Below are positions 44,201-51,334 of a stretch of 64,000 nucleotides of DNA, in pieces. The position numbers were made by a program, and so were the translations under genes. Source of the DNA: Halosolutus halophilus (GTDB taxonomy: Archaea; Halobacteriota; Halobacteria; Halobacteriales; Natrialbaceae). The stretch is taken from the NCBI RefSeq assembly GCF_022869805.1, contig NZ_CP094974.1, forward strand, positions 3,596,001 through 3,660,000. Direction: 5' to 3'. Below the pieces are notes generated by a model. It was given only the letters and a program-made list of their open reading frames with translations, made no database searches and was not told the DNA's origin. Position 1 is the first letter of the stretch; each line of letters opens with the position of its first letter.

Positions 44201-45151
44201 TCAGTCGGCGGCCGTCGTCCCCGCCTCGATCGTCTCGAGGTCGTCCTCGTCGGGTCGTTCGGCGATCGGGAGCGAGTCCCGGAACCGGGCGACGATCGAC
44301 CGCGCCTCGGGGAGGTCGTGGTCGCTGACGGCACCGAGCAGGGCGAGCGCCCGGCGGGCGCGGGTCCGCCGCCAGGACTCTTCCCGGGATTCGTAGGTGC
44401 GGATGCCCCGGAGGAAGTCGGTCTTCGAGAACTCCGGCCAGTACGGCGTACAGAAGAAGACGGCTGCCTCGTTGCCGTTTGCGTGCCACGGCAGGAAGTT
44501 CGAGGTGCGCTCGTCGCCGCCCGTCCGGATGATCAGGTCGACGTCGCGGACGGGGTCGTCGTACAGTCGCCGTTCGATCGTCTCGACGTCGATTTCGGCG
44601 GGATCGATGGACCCCGCTTCGACGTCGGCGGCGACGCCCCGTGCCGCCTCGAGCAACTGCGATCGGCCGCCGTACGCGAGGGCGATGTTGAGGACGAACT
44701 GATCGTAGCCGCGGGTGCGCCGTTCGGCGTAATCGACGGCGTCCCGGACCCGCTCGGGTAACTGGTCGACGGCACCGATCGCGCGAATGCGGACCTCGTT
44801 CTCGTGGACCCGATCGGCGTCGGCGAACTCCCGGAGTTTCTCGCGGAGGAGGTCGAACAGGGCCTCGCGCTCCTCGGGCGGGCGCTCGAAGTTCTCCGTG
44901 GAGAAGGCGTACAGGGTCAGTTCCTCGACGCCGATCTCCTGGCACCACTCGAGGACCTGTTCGGTCGTCCGGGCACCGGCACGGTGGCCCTCCGTCTCGT
45001 CCTCGCCGTTTCGGCGGGCGTACCGTCGATTGCCGTCCTGAATCACTGCGACGTGGGTCGGCGCGCCGGAGATCTCTCTGGTGAGCAATTGCTCGTAGGC
45101 AGCGTCGACGCGCTGGCGAAGCCACCGCTTCATCGGTCTATTGGACGTCAT
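44201..45151 (-). CDS. uppS: Long-chain cis-prenyl diphosphate synthase (UppS family)
   Basis: A 316-residue cis-prenyltransferase that extends a prenyl diphosphate with IPP units to make the long-chain polyprenyl (dolichol-type) carrier. The catalytic block DGNRRYA (D39 to A45) is intact, followed by YAFSTENFERP and IRTGGDERTSNFLPW with a downstream Glu for Mg2+. A segment after this (HANGNEAAVFF) departs from the bacterial WQ-x-x-Y-x-EL-YF form, and the C-terminal tail is longer and acidic with no RxG. The paralogue about 330 nt away has the converse features. ATG choice is either this (MTSNRP) or the later MKRWL codon. Confidence 0.93.
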   Translation of the reverse strand: MTSNRPMKRWLRQRVDAAYEQLLTREISGAPTHVAVIQDGNRRYARRNGEDETEGHRAGARTTEQVLEWCQEIGVEELTLYAFSTENFERPPEEREALFDLLREKLREFADADRVHENEVRIRAIGAVDQLPERVRDAVDYAERRTRGYDQFVLNIALAYGGRSQLLEAARGVAADVEAGSIDPAEIDVETIERRLYDDPVRDVDLIIRTGGDERTSNFLPWHANGNEAAVFFCTPYWPEFSKTDFLRGIRTYESREESWRRTRARRALALLGAVSDHDLPEARSIVARFRDSLPIAERPDEDDLETIEAGTTAAD

Positions 45152-45323
45152 CGATGACTATGTGTCTTGTGTGTTACTCCACGACAGTGATAGCGTGACA
45201 CACACTGCGGCCGTGATCGGCGGAACTCCGCCGAACGGGGCCGACGAAGACCCGTCAAATGACGAGTAGGCCGGCGCTCGGGAATCGTGACGGCTATCCG
45301 TCCGGCCCCCGTCGATCCGAGCA

Positions 45324-45728
45324 ATGGCAGACGCAATCGACGACGACCTCTACCAGCGAACGAAGGCGCTCCTCGAACCCGGCGACATCGAACTCAACGG
45401 CGCGATCGTCCACACCGACTACAGCGGGCAAGAAGACGTCCAGATGATGCAGGCGACGATCGACGTCGGTGACATCATCGCTGAGCACTCGGGGTACGAT
45501 CCGAAAGATTGCTACGTCTACTCGGGCAACGACGACACCGACTTCTCGTCGAACCAGCATCAGGGACTGACCCTCGACGACGAGGAGTTCGTCTGGGAGT
45601 GCCAGCAACTCCTGCGCGAGGGGAGTTTCGACATCGTCATTTACTACGAGGCGAGCGCCGACCACGAGGCGATCCTCGACGACGTCCGGGAACTGGGATT
45701 CGAGGTCACCGGTGTCGAAGGGGAGTAG
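45324..45728 (+). CDS. DUF5778 family protein
   Basis: A 134-residue soluble, very acidic protein. Blocks such as DDDLYQRTKALLEPGDIELNG, AEHSGYDPKDCYVYSGN and HQGLTLDDEEFVWECQQLL are typical of DUF5778, a haloarchaeal protein of unknown function. The C-terminal half ends with IVIYYEASADHEAILDDV and GFEVTGVEGE, a ferredoxin-like alternation of strands and helices. It is a single gene between divergent/unrelated neighbours. Confidence 0.82.
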   Translation: MADAIDDDLYQRTKALLEPGDIELNGAIVHTDYSGQEDVQMMQATIDVGDIIAEHSGYDPKDCYVYSGNDDTDFSSNQHQGLTLDDEEFVWECQQLLREGSFDIVIYYEASADHEAILDDVRELGFEVTGVEGE

Positions 45729-45879
45729 CCGTTCGATCGGACGCGAGGTCGAGTACCGATCACCGTCCGGGCGGAGTCGTCGGGCTAACTAGGACGACAG
45801 ACGATCGCGGGGACCGATAGCCGACCATCGCCGCCAGTCGGTCGATCCCGGTTCTCGCCACCCGATCGGTCCCGGTTCG

Positions 45880-45887
45880 CTTATACA
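45880..45887 (+). promoter_or_regulatory. TATA box for the siroheme decarboxylase gene
   Basis: CTTATACA lies 23-30 nt upstream of the ATG at 45910, the ideal leaderless spacing. It probably drives the whole tetrapyrrole group. Confidence 0.6.
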
Positions 45888-45909
45888 CCGCGACTCCTGA
45901 TCATCCCGT

Positions 45910-46989
45910 ATGAGCACGGCCGTCGACCTCACTGATTGCGAACGGGCGATCGTCAACGCCTTCCAGGGCGGGTTTCCAGTCGTCGATCACCCCTTCGAAG
46001 CCGCCGCAGCCGCCATGCGCGATCGCGGGGTCGACATCGACGCGAGGACGCTACTCGAGACGATTCGTGACCTGGACGAGCGCGGCGTCCTCTCGCGATT
46101 CGGGCCGCTCGTGAACGCCCAGGAAATCGGCGGGGCGGCGACGCTCGTCGCGATGCACGCGCCCGAGGACCGGTTCGACGAGGTCGTCGAGCAGGTCAAC
46201 GCCCACCGCGAAGTCGCACACAACTACGAGCGCGAGCACCCGCATCTCAACGTGTGGTTCGTCGTGAGCGTAGCCGACGAGGATCGGGTCAGGGAGGTGC
46301 TCGACGCGATCGAGAACGAGACGGGCCAGGAGACGTACAACCTGCCAAAACAGCGGGAGTTCCGCGTCGAGGCCAAGTTCTACGTCGACGGCCCGTTCGA
46401 CGGCTCCGGCGACGACCCCGCCGGGATCGATTGCTCCGATCTCGGCCCCGACGTGACGCCGACCGACGCGGCGACGCTGTCGCCGTCCGAACGCGATCTC
46501 GTCCTCGAGATTCAGGACGGCCTCCCGCTCTCGGAGACGCCCTACGCCGACGTCGCCGACGCGATCGAGCAGGACCCGGCGTGGACCCGGGAGACGATCA
46601 AACGGTTCGAACGCGAGGGGAAGATCCGCCGGATCGGCGTCGTCCCGAACCACTACGCGCTCGGCTACACGGAGAACGGGATGACGGTCTGGAACGTCCC
46701 CGACGACGTCGTGAGCGAGGTCGGGCCGGCGGTCGCCGCGCTCCCGTTCGTGACCCACTGTTACGAGCGCCCGCGCCACGAGGGCGTCTGGCCGTACAAC
46801 TTCTTCGCGATGACCCACGGCCGCAGCGAGGACGAGAGCGACCGCCGGATCGAACAGGTTCGCGAGACGATGGCCGACTACTGGGACGTGGCCGACGACG
46901 ACTGGGACTCGCTGTTCTCGACGCAGATACTGAAGAAGACCGGCATTCGTCTGGAGGAGCGCGCCGAAGCGAACACGACAGCCGACTGA
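45910..46989 (+). CDS. Siroheme decarboxylase, AhbA-AhbB fusion
   Basis: A 359-residue protein made of two Lrp/AsnC-like halves. Each begins with a winged helix (TDCERAIVNAFQGGFPVVDHP and SPSERDLVLEIQDGLPLSETP), followed by a ferredoxin-like domain. The first half has HNYEREHPHLNVWFVVS and the second HCYERPRHEGVWPYNFFAMTHG, the AhbA/AhbB signatures that bind siroheme and decarboxylate it to didecarboxysiroheme. In many organisms the two are separate genes; here they are fused. The next two genes (precorrin-2 dehydrogenase, HemA) supply the same pathway, which supports siroheme-dependent heme synthesis. AhbC and AhbD are not in the window. Confidence 0.88.
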   Translation: MSTAVDLTDCERAIVNAFQGGFPVVDHPFEAAAAAMRDRGVDIDARTLLETIRDLDERGVLSRFGPLVNAQEIGGAATLVAMHAPEDRFDEVVEQVNAHREVAHNYEREHPHLNVWFVVSVADEDRVREVLDAIENETGQETYNLPKQREFRVEAKFYVDGPFDGSGDDPAGIDCSDLGPDVTPTDAATLSPSERDLVLEIQDGLPLSETPYADVADAIEQDPAWTRETIKRFEREGKIRRIGVVPNHYALGYTENGMTVWNVPDDVVSEVGPAVAALPFVTHCYERPRHEGVWPYNFFAMTHGRSEDESDRRIEQVRETMADYWDVADDDWDSLFSTQILKKTGIRLEERAEANTTAD

Positions 46990-47026
46990 GTGACCGAGTA
47001 AAACCGGATGGATCCCTGATCGCACA

Positions 47027-47683
47027 ATGATTCCACTCGTGCACGACTTCTCGAACGCGACGGTACTCGTCTTCGGGGGCGGCCCGGTCGGAGCCCGCAA
47101 GGCCCGCCGATTCGCCCGCGAGGCCGAGGTGGTGGTCGTCAGTCCCGCCTTCGCCGATCGGGACTTCGGCGACGCCGAACTGGTCCGGGCTGCGCCGGAC
47201 TCATCGGCCGTCGCGGACTGGCTCGATCGGGTCGACCCGGCGCTGGTCGTCGCGGCGACCGACGACGAGGCGGTCAACGCGGCCGTCGCCGACGTGGCCC
47301 GGGAGCGAGGGATCCTCGTCAACCGTGCGGACGAGTCCGGCGCCCGCGATCCGGGGAGCGTCGTCGTTCCGGCGACCGTTCGCGAGGATCCGGTCGTCGT
47401 CTCGATCGCGACCGGCGGGACGGCGCCCGCCCTGAGCAAGTATCTCCGGCAGGAACTCGAGGATACCCTTTCGGGTGCCGGCGAGATGGCCGCGCTCTGC
47501 TCGGCGCTCCGATCGGAACTCAAAGCGCGGGACGTGCCGCCGACGCGCCGCCGGGAGATCGTCACCGACGTCGTCAATTCGCCGGATGTTTGGACAGCTT
47601 TACGTACCGGTACTTCCAACTATCCCCAAGTGATCGAGGACGTGCTCGGCGAGGAACCGTCTACGGGAGGTGATCGGCCGTGA
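47027..47683 (+). CDS. Precorrin-2 dehydrogenase / sirohydrochlorin ferrochelatase-like (CysG N-domain)
   Basis: A 218-residue enzyme that oxidises precorrin-2 to sirohydrochlorin with NAD+ and may chelate iron. The Rossmann motif is VFGGGPVGARKARRF at 15-29, and VVAATDDEAVN and GTAPALSKYLRQELE are typical of SirC/CysG. The C-terminal helical domain is short. Start at MIPLVHDF. The stop overlaps the hemA GTG by four bases, so the two are translated together. The gene follows the Ahb fusion by 37 nt, consistent with one operon. Confidence 0.9.
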   Translation: MIPLVHDFSNATVLVFGGGPVGARKARRFAREAEVVVVSPAFADRDFGDAELVRAAPDSSAVADWLDRVDPALVVAATDDEAVNAAVADVARERGILVNRADESGARDPGSVVVPATVREDPVVVSIATGGTAPALSKYLRQELEDTLSGAGEMAALCSALRSELKARDVPPTRRREIVTDVVNSPDVWTALRTGTSNYPQVIEDVLGEEPSTGGDRP

Positions 47684-49044
47684 GGTCGGCCGGGGTCGTC
47701 ACGGCCGCTCGCGTGACACACCAGAGCGGCAGCGTCGACGATCTCGCTGCCGCGACCCCCGAGAGCCAGCGTGCAGGCGTCTCCAGGCTGCTCTCCGTCC
47801 CGGAGATCGACGAGGCGTTCGTGCTCTCGACGTGTAACCGGGTCGAGGCCTACGTCGTCAGCGCCGACGCCGCCGTCGGACGAACCGTCGTCGAGGAGTT
47901 CTTCGCGGTGACCGACGACGACGCACTCGTCGTGACGGACCACGACGAGAGCCTGCGTCACCTGCTGCGTGTCGCGTCGGGGCTGGAATCGGTCGTCCTC
48001 GGCGAAGACCAGATCATCGGACAGGTTCGGACGGCCTACGAGGACGCTCGCGCCGCGGGCGGAATCGGGTCGATGCTCGAGGCCGCCGTGACGAAGGCGA
48101 TTCACGTCGGCGAACGCGCCCGTACGGAGACCGCGATCAACGAGGGCGTCGTCTCGCTCGGCTCCGCGGCCACGAAACTCGCCGCAACCGAGATGTCACT
48201 CGAGGGGGCGACGTCGCTGGTCGTCGGTGCCGGCGAGATGGGACGGCTCGCCGCCCGAAGCCTCGCGGACGCCGGCGTGGACGAGGTCGTCGTCGCGAAC
48301 CGGACCGTCTCTCACGCCGAACACCTCGCCACGGAACTCGCTGCCGAGGCCAGCGTCGCTCCGCTCGAGTCGCTCGAAACCGTCGTCACCGAGGCGGACG
48401 TGGTCGTGACCGCGACCGGCAGCGACGAACCCGTACTCGAGCCCCAGCACCTCGCGACCGACGACGCCGCTCCCGACGCCGACGACCCCGAGGACGCCGA
48501 TCCGGACCGGGTGATCGTCGATCTCGGCCAGCCCAGGGACGTCGCCCCGGCGACGGGATCGCTCCGGTCCGTAACGGTCTACGACCTGGACGATCTCGAG
48601 TCGATCACCGAGGAAACCCGGATCCAGCGTTCCGACGCGGCGCGCGAGGTCGAGTCGATGATCGACCACGAGTTCGAGTTACTCTGTGACCAGTACAAAC
48701 GGGCCCGCGCGGACGAGGTCATCGCCGCGATGTACGAGTCCGCCGAGCGGATCAAGCGACGCGAACTCGAGACGGCTCTCTCGCGGCTCGACGACGACTT
48801 TTCCGACGAGCAACGCGAGATCGTCGAGGCGATGGCCGACTCGCTGGTCAGCCAGTTACTCGCCCCGCCGACGAAGAGCCTCCGGGAGGCCGCGGCCGAG
48901 GACGACTGGAGCACGATCAACACGGCCCTGCAACTGTTCGATCCGGAGTTCGGCGACGACGGCCCACTGGCTCCCTCGTCGGTCGTGGGGACGCTCGGCT
49001 CCGATCGGACCGACGCCCAGATCGGCGCGATCGACGACGACTGA
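47680..49044 (+). CDS. hemA: Glutamyl-tRNA reductase
   Basis: A 454-residue enzyme that reduces glutamyl-tRNA-Glu to glutamate-1-semialdehyde, the first committed tetrapyrrole step. The nucleophilic cysteine is C52 in LSTCNRVEAY. The NADPH-binding fold starts at LVVGAGEMGRLAARSL. The C-terminal dimerisation helix (ITEETRIQRSDAAREVESM onward) is present. A GTG start overlaps the upstream stop (GTGA), so translation is coupled. A Thr/Asp-rich acidic insertion near DEPVLEPQHLATDDAAPDAD lengthens the NADPH domain. Confidence 0.96.
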   Translation: MRSAGVVTAARVTHQSGSVDDLAAATPESQRAGVSRLLSVPEIDEAFVLSTCNRVEAYVVSADAAVGRTVVEEFFAVTDDDALVVTDHDESLRHLLRVASGLESVVLGEDQIIGQVRTAYEDARAAGGIGSMLEAAVTKAIHVGERARTETAINEGVVSLGSAATKLAATEMSLEGATSLVVGAGEMGRLAARSLADAGVDEVVVANRTVSHAEHLATELAAEASVAPLESLETVVTEADVVVTATGSDEPVLEPQHLATDDAAPDADDPEDADPDRVIVDLGQPRDVAPATGSLRSVTVYDLDDLESITEETRIQRSDAAREVESMIDHEFELLCDQYKRARADEVIAAMYESAERIKRRELETALSRLDDDFSDEQREIVEAMADSLVSQLLAPPTKSLREAAAEDDWSTINTALQLFDPEFGDDGPLAPSSVVGTLGSDRTDAQIGAIDDD

Positions 49045-49103
49045 CGCTCGGCTCCGATCGGAACGCTCGGGAGGTCCCGCGTCGGGGACGTACCGGGCAC
49101 AAT

Positions 49104-49111
49104 CGTTATTT
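49104..49111 (+). promoter_or_regulatory. TATA-like box for the pterin dehydratase gene
   Basis: CGTTATTT lies 24-31 nt upstream of the ATG at 49135 and supports that start over an upstream in-frame ATG at 49114. Confidence 0.45.
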
Positions 49112-49134
49112 GGTTGGCTTGCGTTCGGCTCCAC

Positions 49135-49416
49135 ATGGCCGACCTGCTTTCCGACGACGAGATCGCCGACCGACTCCCCGACGAGTGGGACCGCGAGGGT
49201 GACGAGATCGTTCGAACGTACGAGTTCGACGAGTACCTTCGTGGTGTCAACTTCGCCCAGATGGTCGGCGAGATCGCCGAAGCGCAGTTTCACCATCCCG
49301 AGATCGTCATCCGGTACTCGGAGGTCGAGATCCGGCTGACCTCCCACGAAGAAGGCGGCATCACGGACGACGACGTCGAGATGGCGACCCTGATCGAGTC
49401 CGAGCGCACCTCCTGA
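49135..49416 (+). CDS. 4a-hydroxytetrahydrobiopterin dehydratase (pterin carbinolamine dehydratase)
   Basis: A 93-residue enzyme of the PCD/DCoH fold. The active-site HHP is at 53-55 (FHHPEI), followed by the second conserved block YSEVEIRLTSHEEGGITDDD. It dehydrates 4a-hydroxy-tetrahydropterin, or acts in a molybdopterin-linked pterin role. It begins 90 nt after hemA and ends 30 nt before the LWR-salt gene. The ATG giving MADLLSDDE is supported by a TATA-like box at the right spacing. Confidence 0.93.
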   Translation: MADLLSDDEIADRLPDEWDREGDEIVRTYEFDEYLRGVNFAQMVGEIAEAQFHHPEIVIRYSEVEIRLTSHEEGGITDDDVEMATLIESERTS

Positions 49417-49446
49417 CCCGCTCCGGATCGTCCGCTTTCGAATCAG

Positions 49447-49839
49447 ATGCACGGACAGTACGTCTTCCGCGTCACGCTCCGATTCGCGTCACCGCGAGAC
49501 GGGGTCACCGTCGATTCGGCAACTGACGAGACGACGGTCACGGTCGCGCGCGAGGCTCCGGAACCGGGTCGCGAGGGGTGGCTGTTCTTCCGGGACACGC
49601 TCTGGCGCGGCGAGATCGGCGACGACGCGTACGGCCGCGAACTCGCCGCGGAGTGGCTCGGGCTGCCCCGCGATCGGATCGAATCGGTCTCGTTTCGCGA
49701 ACTGCAGGTCGACGAGGCGTACTTCGAGGCGCTGAAAACCGAGATCGCGGCCGATCTCGACGCGTTCAACGCCGAGAACGTCTCCGAGGTCCTCTCGAAG
49801 TACCTCGGTTCGAGTATCAGGGTCACGGACGGCGAGTGA
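49447..49839 (+). CDS. LWR-salt protein
   Basis: A 130-residue haloarchaeal protein that carries the LWRGEIGDDAYGRELAAEWLGL block from which the family is named (LWRG near 55). The N-terminal half is beta-rich (YVFRVTLRFASPRDG, TTVTVAREAPEPGREGWLFF), and the C-terminal half is a helical ALKTEIAADLDAFNAENVSEV. Function unknown; the family is restricted to Halobacteria. It directly follows the pterin dehydratase. Confidence 0.85.
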   Translation: MHGQYVFRVTLRFASPRDGVTVDSATDETTVTVAREAPEPGREGWLFFRDTLWRGEIGDDAYGRELAAEWLGLPRDRIESVSFRELQVDEAYFEALKTEIAADLDAFNAENVSEVLSKYLGSSIRVTDGE

Positions 49840-49966
49840 CGTCCGCGGCGATCGACACCGGCGGCCCGACCGATCGTCGACGGGTGTCCGCCGTCACTGG
49901 TCGGCCGTCGCCGCTGACACGTAAGCGATAAACATTTACTGGAGAATCCCGTACATCTGTGTCCCG

Positions 49967-50596
49967 ATGGTCTCCGACTACGAGTTCTGGCTGCTCGATC
50001 TCGACGGCACGCTCGTCGACGTCGAGTGGTCGTACACCCGAGAGGTGTTCGATCGGGTCGGGAATCGGCTCGATCGCGAGTTCACCGATCGGCAAGCCGA
50101 GATCCTCTGGCACGGACTGACCGGCTCCCGGGATCGCCAGCTTCAGGAGTGGGGAATCGATCCCGACGAGTTCTGGACGGCGTTTCACGAGGAGGAGGAT
50201 CCGCTCGTCCGTGCCGAACAGACCTATCTCCACGACGACGCCGCGTTCGTCGCCGATCTCGACGAACCGGTGGGCCTGGTCACCCACTGCCAGGAGTTCC
50301 TCTGTGAACCCGTACTCGACAACCTCGGCATCCGCGACTGGTTCGACGCTCGCCTCTGCTGTACCGAAGAGACCGGCTGGAAGCCCGATCCCGGCCCCGT
50401 CAAGTCGGTCATGCGCGATCTCGGCGTCGCACACAACGGTCATCGAGGCGTGCTGGCCGGTGACGGTGCCTGTGACGTCGGTGCCGCGTGGAACGCCGGT
50501 CTCGACGCGATTCACGTCGAACGGCTCGGCCACGATCGGCGCGGCCAGTGTGTGCTCGGGGACTACCGCGTGCAGTCGTTCGACGACCTGTACTGA
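49967..50596 (+). CDS. HAD-superfamily hydrolase (phosphoglycolate phosphatase-like)
   Basis: A 209-residue HAD phosphatase with the four motifs visible: DLDGTLVDVE (motif I, nucleophile Asp), the Thr/Ser region VGLVTHCQEF (motif II), the Lys in GWKPDPGPVK (motif III) and GDGACDVGAA (motif IV). The alpha-helical cap (EVFDRVGNRLDREFTDRQAE to LVRAEQTYLHDD) matches the C1-cap phosphatases. Substrate unknown. The gene is alone between the LWR-salt gene and a convergent bat-type regulator gene. Confidence 0.9.
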   Translation: MVSDYEFWLLDLDGTLVDVEWSYTREVFDRVGNRLDREFTDRQAEILWHGLTGSRDRQLQEWGIDPDEFWTAFHEEEDPLVRAEQTYLHDDAAFVADLDEPVGLVTHCQEFLCEPVLDNLGIRDWFDARLCCTEETGWKPDPGPVKSVMRDLGVAHNGHRGVLAGDGACDVGAAWNAGLDAIHVERLGHDRRGQCVLGDYRVQSFDDLY

Positions 50597-50632
50597 CCGA
50601 TCGTCCGAAACGGCGGTCGACGTCGTGGTCGG

Positions 50633-51277
50633 TTACGGCGGATTCGTCGCGGGCTGTAGTTCTTCGTCGACCAGCGTCTCGTAAGCCCGTCGCAGCCGTT
50701 CCGAGAGTGCCTGGTGGGAGATTCCGAGTTCGGACGCGAGTTCCTCCATCGAGATGTCCCGCGGAATCTCGAAGTACCCCCGCTCGAGTGCGGCCTCCAG
50801 CGCCTCCCGCTGCTGGGGGGTCAGCTGCGTCTCCCTGCTGACCGCGTTCGAGACGTCGGTTACCCGCCGGAGATCGACGGTGACGCCGCGCTCGACGAGC
50901 CGATCGTGGACGGCACAGAGGGCCTCTCGATCGTGGTACCGGACCCTGACCTGCCACCAGCCGTCGGTGCCCCACGCCTCGAGCAACGAGCCGCCGTCGG
51001 CGAGCAACTGGTCGCACAGACTCATCGTCTCGTTCGTAAACGTGACGTCGTACAGTAGTCGGTTGTCCGCTTCGACGAGCAGTTCGTACGCCTCGATCGA
51101 CGGATCCGCCTCGAACGCTGCTGCAGCCGCGGTGTGGTCGACACCGGATACCCAGAGACAGGGGTGCGTCCGGGAGACGGCCGATTCGAGTTCGACCGTC
51201 GCTTCGGGAACGCGGTCGAAAACGACCGCGAGGGACGTATCCGGCGCCGGAAGCCGGAACTCGGCTATAGTCGACAT
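50633..51277 (-). CDS. Bacterio-opsin-activator-type HTH_10 regulator (short form)
   Basis: A 214-residue bat-family regulator without PAS or GAF domains. Residues 1-145 form the bat N-terminal sensor-like domain (FRLPAPDTSLAVVFDRVP, THPCLWVSG, MSLCDQLLADGGSLLEAW). The C-terminal HTH_10 is LTPQQREALEAALERGYFEI then MEELASELGISHQALSERL. The ATG is chosen over a GTG one codon upstream because the TATA box lies 24-31 nt from it. These regulators are abundant in haloarchaea; target genes are unknown. Confidence 0.9.
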   Translation of the reverse strand: MSTIAEFRLPAPDTSLAVVFDRVPEATVELESAVSRTHPCLWVSGVDHTAAAAAFEADPSIEAYELLVEADNRLLYDVTFTNETMSLCDQLLADGGSLLEAWGTDGWWQVRVRYHDREALCAVHDRLVERGVTVDLRRVTDVSNAVSRETQLTPQQREALEAALERGYFEIPRDISMEELASELGISHQALSERLRRAYETLVDEELQPATNPP

Positions 51278-51300
51278 CACGACACGTACACCGCGGCCAC

Positions 51301-51307
51301 GTAAAAA
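51301..51307 (-). promoter_or_regulatory. TATA box of the short bat-type regulator gene
   Basis: Minus-strand TTTTTAC is 24-30 nt upstream of the ATG. The same T5-AC box is used by the downstream molybdopterin gene. Confidence 0.55.
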
Positions 51308-51334
51308 CTGCTGTCGAGCCGATCGTGACAGTCG

